Below are positions 14,466-21,277 of a stretch of DNA of 22,558 nt, in pieces. Below the pieces are notes generated by a model. The model was not told the origin of the DNA, made no database searches, and was given only the letters and a program-made list of their open reading frames with translations. The position numbers and the translations under genes are program-made. The stretch is from the IMG/VR virus record IMGVR_UViG_3300025853_000723, positions 1 to 22,558 of that record; one strand, given 5' to 3'. Position 1 is the stretch's first letter. Every line of letters starts with the position of its first letter. The DNA comes from a virus.

Positions 14466-14774
14466 ATGGAAGAGATGTTGAAGGAGTGGATGAAGATACT
14501 CCGACTGGAAGATTGGAACATAACTCTGGAAAGAATAGATCCGGAGCAGGTAGAGTATGATGATGAGTCCTATTTCATTGGCATTGCCAGGGATTTTGGA
14601 CAGAAAAGCGCCATCATATACCATGATGTTGATCTTGATGAAGAGAGTATCATACATGAACTCCTTCACATCGTATTTCCTGTACCTCAGGAGGATGAGA
14701 CCTACGAAGACTATGAGCGTTGGATAACAGAAGCTGCAGAAAATCTTACAAAGAATGGAAGAGGCCTATCATAA
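14466..14774 (+). CDS. small zincin-like metalloprotease (HELLH)
   Basis: 102 aa, 2 bp after the reductase stop. IIHELLHIVFP (62-72) is a textbook HExxH zinc motif: His64, Glu65 (general base) and His68. A downstream acidic helix WITEAAENL (86-94) can give the third ligand, Glu89 or Glu92, as in gluzincins. The N-terminus (EEMLKEWMKILRLEDWNITLE) resembles the opening of small phage/plasmid zincin-like proteins with a WxI strand. No signal peptide is seen, so the protein is cytosolic. Likely a host- or phage-protein protease; whether it is active cannot be told from sequence. Confidence 0.75.
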   Translation: MEEMLKEWMKILRLEDWNITLERIDPEQVEYDDESYFIGIARDFGQKSAIIYHDVDLDEESIIHELLHIVFPVPQEDETYEDYERWITEAAENLTKNGRGLS

Positions 14775-14937
14775 TGCCTATCTTTTACTGATAGGTGAGA
14801 CAACTTATGACGAACTTGCAGAGCAGGAAGAGTTCTACCTGCCTGAGAACCATGAAGACCCAGATGTTTTACTGAAGTATTACGAGTCCATTGAGGACTA
14901 CGAGAAGTGTAAGAAAATAGTGGAGCGAAACTCTTGA
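14755..14937 (+). CDS. small acidic hypothetical protein
   Basis: 60 aa, overlapping the zincin gene by 20 bp. It is highly acidic and ends with VLLKYYESIEDYEKCKKIVE, a segment that resembles the end of many small phage proteins (Y-x-S-x-E-D-Y-E-x-C). No enzymatic motif is present. It closes the nucleotide-metabolism unit; a 97-bp non-coding gap follows. Confidence 0.65.
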   Translation: MEEAYHNAYLLLIGETTYDELAEQEEFYLPENHEDPDVLLKYYESIEDYEKCKKIVERNS

Positions 14938-15034
14938 TCAGAGTATAAACAGCCGTAAATTCCATGGATCAGCTCGGTGATAATGGTGGTAACATATGCC
15001 CACCCGCTCTTAACTTTTAACCTAAAACAATAAA

Positions 15035-15226
15035 ATGAATAGTTGGAAATTAAATGGACAAGCAGGTCATCATTATAGATCTGCTATTTGCAAAACTTTA
15101 AATATCCCTCATAGAGAGATCTACAAAACTGTAAAAGATATCGATAGCAAAGGTGTTATTACTACTAAAGATGGTAGAAGATTTATAATGAAATTAGAAG
15201 AAATAGATCAAAATAAAGATGGCTAA
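15035..15226 (+). CDS. small hypothetical protein, possibly DNA-binding
   Basis: 63 aa, preceded by an A/T-rich leader (TTAACTTTTAACCTAAAACAATAAA) in the 97-bp gap. The order helix (HHYRSAICKTLNI), turn, helix (PHREIYKTVKDIDSKG), then strands (VITTKDGRRFIMKL) is like a small winged helix-turn-helix, but no family is recognised. It is first in a run of eight short overlapping genes, so it could regulate that run. This is speculative. Confidence 0.6.
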   Translation: MNSWKLNGQAGHHYRSAICKTLNIPHREIYKTVKDIDSKGVITTKDGRRFIMKLEEIDQNKDG

Positions 15227-15395
15227 GATAAAGATCGATGTAGAGGTGCTTGAGCTTGTATGCGATTGCGCCAAAGACCTTCCAAAGCTTCCGAGAAAGA
15301 AGAAGAAGCAGTGCAAGAAGGAGGTATCAATAAAGCTTAACGAACTATTGAAATGGTATATTGAAAATGAGCAAAGCAACGAACATAAAATGTGA
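15219..15395 (+). CDS. small basic hypothetical protein (58 aa)
   Basis: ATG at 15219 overlaps the previous stop by 8 bp; the frame ends at TGA 15393-15395. The protein has CDC near residue 15, then a lysine/arginine run (LPRKKKKQCKK, 24-34) and an amphipathic helix (VSIKLNELLKWYIE). The basic cluster suggests nucleic-acid binding. It fills exactly the space between two neighbours with overlapping ends, which supports it. No family recognised. Confidence 0.6.
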   Translation: MAKIKIDVEVLELVCDCAKDLPKLPRKKKKQCKKEVSIKLNELLKWYIENEQSNEHKM

Positions 15396-15582
15396 GTACT
15401 GCCACAAGGTAGGCTTCCATAAACTGAGCTGCTCAACGCAGAAGGTAACGGTGTTCCTGTCGGATGAAAACCCAGAGCAAAAAGAAATCAGAAAAAGGTT
15501 AATAGATAGAGCTATTGAGCTTCAGAATGAGTGTGAAGAGTATATGCAGAAAATAAGAGAGAAATTAAAAAAAGATGAATAA
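15367..15582 (+). CDS. small zinc-knuckle-like protein
   Basis: 71 aa from the ATG at 15367 (a TTG two codons upstream is less likely). CEYCHKVGFHKLSC carries CxxC and a later HxxxC, close to a CCHC zinc knuckle though with one extra residue between the second Cys and the His. The rest is a long charged helix (EQKEIRKRLIDRAIELQNEC). It overlaps its upstream neighbour by 29 bp and its downstream neighbour by 8 bp. A small nucleic-acid- or protein-binding adaptor is plausible; function unknown. Confidence 0.6.
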   Translation: MSKATNIKCEYCHKVGFHKLSCSTQKVTVFLSDENPEQKEIRKRLIDRAIELQNECEEYMQKIREKLKKDE

Positions 15583-15784
15583 CTATATCCCAACACTTGA
15601 AGGAGACGAAGCAGAGCAGTTCATCCGCAAGGTAGAATCAGCAGAACGAGCAACCATTGACTGGAGCAGACAGATGAAACAGATGGAACGTATCTTAGAG
15701 AAATCGCGAATCGCGAATCGCAAATTAAAGTACACAAAAAGTGAAGCACCTAAAGTGAAAAGAAGTAAAGACGTAGAAGAATGA
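15575..15784 (+). CDS. small hypothetical helical protein
   Basis: 69 aa, 8 bp overlap upstream and ATGA overlap downstream. It starts MNNYIPTLEGDEAEQFIRKV and continues as one charged helix, ending in a lysine-rich tail (KYTKSEAPKVKRSKDVEE). Codons 43-49 contain three copies of a 7-base tandem repeat. No family recognised. Confidence 0.55.
   Translation: MNNYIPTLEGDEAEQFIRKVESAERATIDWSRQMKQMERILEKSRIANRKLKYTKSEAPKVKRSKDVEE
15702..15722 (+). repeat. tandem heptamer (AATCGCG)x3
   Basis: AATCGCG occurs three times in a row (third copy ends in A), inside the gene at 15575. Two copies overlap to give TCGCGA palindromes. Such CG-dense sequence is rare in this A/T-leaning window. Confidence 0.8.
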
Positions 15785-16095
15785 TAAAACAGATCACAGG
15801 GTATAAAGTAGAAAGCACTGGTAGAGTGTTTGAAACTCAAGAAGAAGCAGTTGAGCATGAACGTCAAGTAGAAATACACCAAAGGTGGATCCATATATCT
15901 GAAAGATTCAGAGAAAGGTACAAGCACACTAAAGCGATAGGGGTTCTTGAACAGCTTTCAAATCAGTCTTTAGAAGAGTTTAATGAGTTTTATGAGGATG
16001 TTAGAGTTCTTATGAACGCAAGAGAAGCCATTTATCAGCAAGGTCAAAGTGATTTTACGGCTAAGGATTTTAGTGTAACAAAACAGGAAGAATGA
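15781..16095 (+). CDS. hypothetical phage protein
   Basis: 104 aa. It begins with two short strands and a turn (KQITGYKVESTGRVFETQEEAVEHER), a form common in small phage proteins that sense or bind through a beta-hairpin plus helix, then continues as charged helices (RWIHISERFRERYKHTK; SLEEFNEFYEDVRVLM). ATGA overlaps link it to both neighbours. No family or function recognised. Confidence 0.65.
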   Translation: MIKQITGYKVESTGRVFETQEEAVEHERQVEIHQRWIHISERFRERYKHTKAIGVLEQLSNQSLEEFNEFYEDVRVLMNAREAIYQQGQSDFTAKDFSVTKQEE

Positions 16096-16280
16096 ACACA
16101 ACGATAACAATCAAGAATGAAAGCGGTGAGTATTTAGTATCTGCACCGATAGACGTTACAACTCACGACCTTATAGACCTGTTCGTATCTGCTGCAATGG
16201 TGGCAGGATGGTCAATTGAATCAATCGAACAGGCCATCATTGAGAAGTCATATGAACTGCAAGATAAAGAAGAAGAATAG
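16092..16280 (+). CDS. small hypothetical protein
   Basis: 62 aa. Strand TTITIKNESGEYLVSAPI, then two helices: HDLIDLFVSAAMVAGW and SIESIEQAIIEKSYELQ. The AAMVAGWS...IEQAI pattern is one I associate with small phage proteins of unknown role. Overlaps upstream by 4 bp and is 2 bp from the next gene. Confidence 0.65.
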   Translation: MNTTITIKNESGEYLVSAPIDVTTHDLIDLFVSAAMVAGWSIESIEQAIIEKSYELQDKEEE

Positions 16281-16282
16281 CC

Positions 16283-16471
16283 ATGCCAGACATTACGATG
16301 TGTTCGGGCGAGAAATGCCCACTGAAGCAGATATGCTACAGATACACTGCAAAGCCGAGTGATTACCAATCATACTTCGCAAAACCTCCTGTACTTGGAG
16401 GAACGTGTGAGTATTTTTGGAGAGATGAGGTCAAGTCAAAGACTGACGAAACAGATCAAAAAGTCAACTGA
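16283..16471 (+). CDS. small Cys-rich metal-binding protein (predicted)
   Basis: 62 aa. Four cysteines at 7, 12, 18 and 42 (MCSGEKCPLKQIC and GTCEYFW) fit a single zinc or iron-sulfur site; the wording CPLKxxCYRYTA is typical of small Cys-rich phage proteins. The C-terminus is charged and probably disordered. Function unknown; likely a structural zinc. Confidence 0.65.
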   Translation: MPDITMCSGEKCPLKQICYRYTAKPSDYQSYFAKPPVLGGTCEYFWRDEVKSKTDETDQKVN

Positions 16472-16483
16472 TAACCTTACGAA

Positions 16484-16834
16484 ATGACAAGCAACATAAC
16501 CAAGAAGATAATTGAAGACCTAATAGAGTCTGATAAGAAAGGTCTGGAAGAGTACGGTGTGACAGTTGACAGGGAAGACTACACCCTGAGAGACTGGTTA
16601 CAGGAAGCCTATGAAGAGACCTGTGATACAGCTAAATATCTTAAAGCAGCGATAGAAAAGATGGATAATAAAGCAGAACTCAATAAAGCCATGGAAGCTC
16701 TTAGTTGCGTTGTAGAAGACGTAGAGATGCTTCAGGACGGTAGATGGTCTGAAATAACAGATGAGAATTGTGAAGCTACTCTTGACAACCTGGTGATCAT
16801 TAGAAATTACCTGGAAGGTCAGATGAAGAAATAG
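16484..16834 (+). CDS. phage protein with MazG-like helical segment
   Basis: 116 aa, almost all helix. EYGVTVDREDYTLRDWLQEAYEETCDTAKYL (about 22-52) resembles the helix in phage MazG-like proteins where HAYEExxDxxxYL binds metal; Glu residues of YEET and Asp of CDTA are kept, but the second metal-binding helix is not clear. Last gene of the rightward arm, ending 40 bp before a terminator. It may be a degenerate nucleotide pyrophosphohydrolase; uncertain. Confidence 0.65.
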   Translation: MTSNITKKIIEDLIESDKKGLEEYGVTVDREDYTLRDWLQEAYEETCDTAKYLKAAIEKMDNKAELNKAMEALSCVVEDVEMLQDGRWSEITDENCEATLDNLVIIRNYLEGQMKK

Positions 16835-16873
16835 GTTGCTAAGTGCCTTAAACTTGGCGTTAGACAGAAGAAG

Positions 16874-16901
16874 AGGGGAGGTGTAAAAGCCTCCCCTTTT
16901 T
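16874..16901. terminator. terminator hairpin between convergent operons
   Basis: AGGGGAGG (16874-16881) pairs perfectly with CCTCCCCT (16890-16897) and is followed by TTTTTATTT on the + strand, a strong rightward terminator. On the - strand the hairpin is followed by CTTCTTCT, weaker but possibly usable. The minus-strand gene stops at 16904, so the T tract abuts its stop codon. Confidence 0.87.
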
Positions 16902-16903
16902 AT

Positions 16904-19900
16904 TTAGTTTGCTAGAACTTCTTCTATCAATTGTTCTGTGATCGTTTCCTCTGTTTCGTAGATCGATGGGTTGAACAGTCCTGCTACATTCATTACCTGA
17001 TTGAGCAGTGGTATCTGCTTAGAGGTATAGTACAACATAGGAGTTGTGTCCCTTCTTGAGTTTTCTCCTAATAGCAGGTCTCTTGTTTCATCTACACCAT
17101 TGGATATTATTTTATCTATACTCTTTATTAAGGACATTACCGGGAATGGAAACTTTGCAAGTTCTACTACAGATTTTGGAGAATGTGGGAATGAAAGTTC
17201 AACAGATGTTCTTTTCAGCATCAGGAACAGATTTCTTGTTATTATGTTGTTCTCATCAGGATCATCCCAATTTAGTCCTGCTGATAGGAACAATACCATT
17301 GCACCAAGAGCTGCGGCCATCCTGGCCTCTATTATAGCTCCCCTCATCTTATCTTCCATAAGCTGGATAAAATCCTGCTTTGTGAATCTACCTCTGAGTT
17401 GTGGGTTTATTTCCAGGAACTCCTGATACTTCTTTTCAGCATACTCTCCCTTTAATTTACCTTGATAGTAGTCCAACATGAGAGGCATGGTGGATATCAT
17501 TACATTTTTCAGGTTTTCAAGTCCCGGTGCTATTCCCTGTTTGAACATCATTCCTAAAAATACTTTGTATCTACCTATTTCAAGGTCATCAAGTATTGCA
17601 TCGTATTTTATATCTCCAAACCTTGACTGCACTATACCAGGCATCCATGTCCTGAACTTCATTGCCATTTGAAACAGAATGTTTCCTTGCATTGCAGCTC
17701 TCTGCTCTTCAGAGATGGATCCTTTTACATTGAATGCTACCTTTCTTGTACGGTTACGTAGAGTAGTGAACAGTGATGGATTCTCTTTGAATATGTCCTT
17801 ACCATTGTGTATGATGCTCAGCTTTCCCTTTTCATTTTTGAACTCCATGTCCATGATGGATGTGAAGTCTCCTTTGGCCCTGTCACGTCTTACCACTTTA
17901 CCGGTACTGTCTACACCATGGCTTTTTAGTAGAGATATGAGGATCTTGTTGTCAATGGCATCATCACCAAGTCTGTGAAGCACAAATGCATTTCTCCAGG
18001 TCATGAACTGTTTGCCCCATGATGATGAGGTCTTTTCAGCTTCCTCATATGTAAGATTTCTTGTAGATGGTCTGAAAAAGGCAACAGCATGTGCAGCTTT
18101 TATCTTATCATCTGTCATATCATCCTCTGCAGTGAACTCTGCAGATCTTATGATAGGTATTATCCTGTCAGCGTATTTAAGATCTTCCTGATTGAACACA
18201 CGCCCTTCACCTGCAAGGAATTTGAGGTTTGCCTTTGCTCCCTGATAAGATGCAAAACCCAGAGGTACGTTAAGTGCAAGTGCTTTGAGAGATAGATAGG
18301 AATGGAACTTATTAAGTAGTTTCTGTCCTGCTACTCCTGCAAATTCCACATCGGATCCTTTCTTTCCATATAGTAGGAAATCCACATGTCTATCGAACAG
18401 AGCCACTGTATCGTTACTGATGCCTATACGCTCAGCTATCTTTCCCATGAGTTTATCCTTGATAGGACGACCGAACTCATCTACTACAGTTTCGTTGACA
18501 TCTCCGTTGACGAGTATTTCCCTTAATGTGAGTACATCCTCTTCAATATTCTTCATCTCAGCAAATCTATGCACTGAGTTTGTAAGAAGTATCAATGAAG
18601 ACGTCAGGTCCACTGACTTTACATTCCTTCCTTTCTTGTACTCTGCTGCAGCTATTGCAGTGTCAGTTGCAGTTTTCAATGCATTCTGAAAATCCCTACT
18701 TGTAATACTTTTTTGTTTTTGCTTGAACTCCTCTTCCAGTTTTATTCTGGTAGTTGATTCTATCTGCTTTTGTTCTTTAGGAGATAACTTTATTCTCATC
18801 TCATCAGTATACAACAGAGGTATACTTCTTTTTCTTTCACCGGTTTCTGGATCTGTCCTACCTACTACTTCATCCTGTTCACGGATCTGCAGATCATACT
18901 TAAAGGCATTCCACAGCTCTTTTACCCCTTCAACCGGTCCCAACTCCATTATCTTATCGGTCATTGACTGAGATACATTTGCAATGAAGTTTCTTTTGAT
19001 CTTTGTCTCAGAACCTACAAGAGAGTCAAACTTCTCGTTCAGACCGGTGTACATCTCATAATAATCTTTCAGGGCCTGATTCCCTGATTGATTCATAAGA
19101 CGGTACAACTCTGATGCATATTGTCCTGACTCTACATTAGGTTGAAGGAATGCAGATGTCAGATATGCACTTTTATTTTTGTTAGGGTTATGCTGTTTTT
19201 CAAAGGTCTCTTTTGCATCCTTTACCTTTTGATCAAGTCTCTTTTTAAAGTCAGCGTCACTTTCTTTGAACCCCTTTCTCATATTGAAAAAGGCTGCAGC
19301 ATCAAAAGCCGGATCATTGTAGATGGCAAGCTCCTGATCTCTGGCCTCCTGATATTTCTTTTCGTTGAATGTAGTATTGGTCTCAAACCATTTTACATCC
19401 TTATTCTTTTTGGCCTTTTCCCTATCATCATAGAACTCCTGTCTTGCAGGCGTTACCAGTGACATGTTCTTTTTATTTATCATCATGTCGAACACTTCCT
19501 GCAAAGACCTTCCACTTGACTTTGCCCATGCCTTTAAGGCCTCATGTTTTTCCTGGATCTCTCTGATATCATCAAAGGTATTGTTCTCTGCAGCATCCCT
19601 TGCCTGTGTGAACAGTTGAGTGAATCTCTGAAATACTGGAGAATCCACTTCAGCTACTCCTAAGAAGGCCCTTCCCATTACTCCAGGCTTCTTACCTGTA
19701 TGTCTCAGGTCTATTTCGTCTCCTGCCTCCTCATTCATACGGTCGAACAACATTCCTTCCAGAGTGCTTACCATATTATTGATCTGACTTCCTACGTATA
19801 AGGCCTCACTTTTATCAAGGATACCTTGAAGCTCTCCAGACTTCAGAAGTTTTTTAAGCTCTTTCTCTGTTTTACCCTTTAAGGCTACAAACTCATCTGA

Positions 19901-21277
19901 GTTAGGATCCACTGCCTTTATTATCTCTCCAAAGAACTGCAGTTCGTTGATGTAGTTTCTGATGTCTCCGGCAGAAAGATATGATCTTGACCCTTTTTTG
20001 ATCACATTCATTTTCTTTGTGATCTCTTCAATGGTATTGGACGCCATCTTGGTGACATCCTTTACATCATCATAGAGTCTGAGTGCCTGCATTGCAGTAT
20101 CTATCTGATTGAGTTTGATCTCTATCAGTTTACGTGACTTTTTATTTGAAGTGGATCTGTAGTCTGACAACAGCTTTGCTCTTTGACCTTCCAATCTTTT
20201 GATGGCATTGTCTGTAAGTTTCTTTCCAGTGACCTCTCCAGCAACCGGTACAGGATCAAGTGTTCTTGTACCTATGGTACCTGCCATGTTTATGGCTTTA
20301 ACTCTGTCTGCAATGACAAGCTTGTTCTGTTTTTTGTCAAATACCTTATAGTCGACTCCAATAGGTATGATACGTGACTCTCGAAGGTCTTCAATACCGA
20401 GTTGACTCTTTAGCATTTCCTTGTAGTTGCTCAACTGAATGTTCCACTCAGTGATCTTACTACTGTTCACCACATTCCTACCCTCATCAAGAGCGGACTT
20501 TGAAGTGTACATGGTCTTGAAGTCAAGTATTCCCACCTGACCATTGGAGTATACTATGACAGCATCTATTGTACCGGCAAGGTCTTTGAACTTGTCATGC
20601 ACAACATGCTCTGTAAGTATGATGGGTTTTTTATCAGGATCTATTGTTTCCTGGGTCTTGATGATATTATCATACAGCTCACGCACACCTTTATCAAGAT
20701 TAAGCATTGTCTTATTGTCAATGCTCTTTACCCACTTAGAATCTATACCTGCAGATACCAATGCCTTTTCAACCTCAGATATCATTTCAGCATGGGACAT
20801 TTTCTTTATACCGGTAAAGTGCTTGAACATGTTCTCCACTAACATGTGTACAGTTGTACCGATGTCTGCTGCAGTAGTATCACTGCTCGAGTATGCTCCT
20901 ATCTCATCACGGTATTTCTTTACCAGATCTGAAACACGGTTTGCTATTACTGTAGAGGTTTCCATGTCTTTGTAACCTTCAGGAGTTTTGACTGCTGTCT
21001 GATTTACAAGTTTTTTCAGTACCTCGACCTGAAGCTCAACTCCTTCAGGATCTGCTTCCAGTATGGCATCTACCACAGGCTCTCCGTTCTCATCCCTGGC
21101 ACCTTCATACTTATCTATGAATGAAGGTACATATGCAAGTAACCATTTGTCCAATGCTACTTCAGCATCCCCTGTCTTTTCTACAAGATCCTTATACAGT
21201 TTAGAGGAGTTTCCGTTATCAGCAAAGACCCCCTCTATGATCTGGCTGTTACTGTTTCTTACTATTGAGCAACTCAT
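16904..21277 (-). CDS. giant multidomain protein with N-terminal PD-(D/E)XK nuclease domain
   Basis: 1457 aa. Residues about 135-290 form a RecB/Cas4-type nuclease: DIGTTVHMLVE (138-148, the GxxxH motif with His144), TEHVVHDK with Glu223, LAGTIDAVIV (Asp238), GILDFKT (Asp252, Lys254) and WNIQLSNYKEML (Gln281, Tyr285). Residues about 20-75 contain KYEGARDENGEPV, a wording that recurs in large polyvalent phage proteins. The middle is highly charged and helical (about 370-870). Near 1318-1338 lies a hydrophobic stretch (AAALGAMVLFLSAGLNW) able to span a membrane. There is no polymerase-type DxDGD motif. Size, membrane segment and position in the leftward arm suggest a virion protein injected with the DNA; that is inference. 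Its ATG overlaps the upstream gene's stop by 4 bp. Confidence 0.82.
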   Translation of the reverse strand: MSCSIVRNSNSQIIEGVFADNGNSSKLYKDLVEKTGDAEVALDKWLLAYVPSFIDKYEGARDENGEPVVDAILEADPEGVELQVEVLKKLVNQTAVKTPEGYKDMETSTVIANRVSDLVKKYRDEIGAYSSSDTTAADIGTTVHMLVENMFKHFTGIKKMSHAEMISEVEKALVSAGIDSKWVKSIDNKTMLNLDKGVRELYDNIIKTQETIDPDKKPIILTEHVVHDKFKDLAGTIDAVIVYSNGQVGILDFKTMYTSKSALDEGRNVVNSSKITEWNIQLSNYKEMLKSQLGIEDLRESRIIPIGVDYKVFDKKQNKLVIADRVKAINMAGTIGTRTLDPVPVAGEVTGKKLTDNAIKRLEGQRAKLLSDYRSTSNKKSRKLIEIKLNQIDTAMQALRLYDDVKDVTKMASNTIEEITKKMNVIKKGSRSYLSAGDIRNYINELQFFGEIIKAVDPNSDEFVALKGKTEKELKKLLKSGELQGILDKSEALYVGSQINNMVSTLEGMLFDRMNEEAGDEIDLRHTGKKPGVMGRAFLGVAEVDSPVFQRFTQLFTQARDAAENNTFDDIREIQEKHEALKAWAKSSGRSLQEVFDMMINKKNMSLVTPARQEFYDDREKAKKNKDVKWFETNTTFNEKKYQEARDQELAIYNDPAFDAAAFFNMRKGFKESDADFKKRLDQKVKDAKETFEKQHNPNKNKSAYLTSAFLQPNVESGQYASELYRLMNQSGNQALKDYYEMYTGLNEKFDSLVGSETKIKRNFIANVSQSMTDKIMELGPVEGVKELWNAFKYDLQIREQDEVVGRTDPETGERKRSIPLLYTDEMRIKLSPKEQKQIESTTRIKLEEEFKQKQKSITSRDFQNALKTATDTAIAAAEYKKGRNVKSVDLTSSLILLTNSVHRFAEMKNIEEDVLTLREILVNGDVNETVVDEFGRPIKDKLMGKIAERIGISNDTVALFDRHVDFLLYGKKGSDVEFAGVAGQKLLNKFHSYLSLKALALNVPLGFASYQGAKANLKFLAGEGRVFNQEDLKYADRIIPIIRSAEFTAEDDMTDDKIKAAHAVAFFRPSTRNLTYEEAEKTSSSWGKQFMTWRNAFVLHRLGDDAIDNKILISLLKSHGVDSTGKVVRRDRAKGDFTSIMDMEFKNEKGKLSIIHNGKDIFKENPSLFTTLRNRTRKVAFNVKGSISEEQRAAMQGNILFQMAMKFRTWMPGIVQSRFGDIKYDAILDDLEIGRYKVFLGMMFKQGIAPGLENLKNVMISTMPLMLDYYQGKLKGEYAEKKYQEFLEINPQLRGRFTKQDFIQLMEDKMRGAIIEARMAAALGAMVLFLSAGLNWDDPDENNIITRNLFLMLKRTSVELSFPHSPKSVVELAKFPFPVMSLIKSIDKIISNGVDETRDLLLGENSRRDTTPMLYYTSKQIPLLNQVMNVAGLFNPSIYETEETITEQLIEEVLAN

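Noticed and set aside
14298-14669. Minus-strand open frame of 123 codons across the reductase end and the zincin
   Set aside because: Antisense to two well-supported genes, one with catalytic C-terminal cysteines; low-complexity Leu/Ser/Tyr-rich translation.
14938-15034. Possible mini-gene starting at ATG 14964 or a small RNA in the 97-bp gap
   Set aside because: The frame is 18 codons and no stable hairpin or T tract was seen; the gap more likely holds the leader or promoter of the next gene.
15583-15927. Minus-strand open frame of 114 codons resembling a hydrophobic membrane protein
   Set aside because: The Phe/Leu/Ser richness comes from reading Glu/Lys-rich sense codons backwards; the plus-strand genes here have linked starts and stops.
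16904-21277. Possibility that the 1457-aa protein is a crAss-type virion RNA polymerase
   Set aside because: No DxDGD-type catalytic motif was found on reading the protein; the clear domain is a PD-(D/E)XK nuclease.
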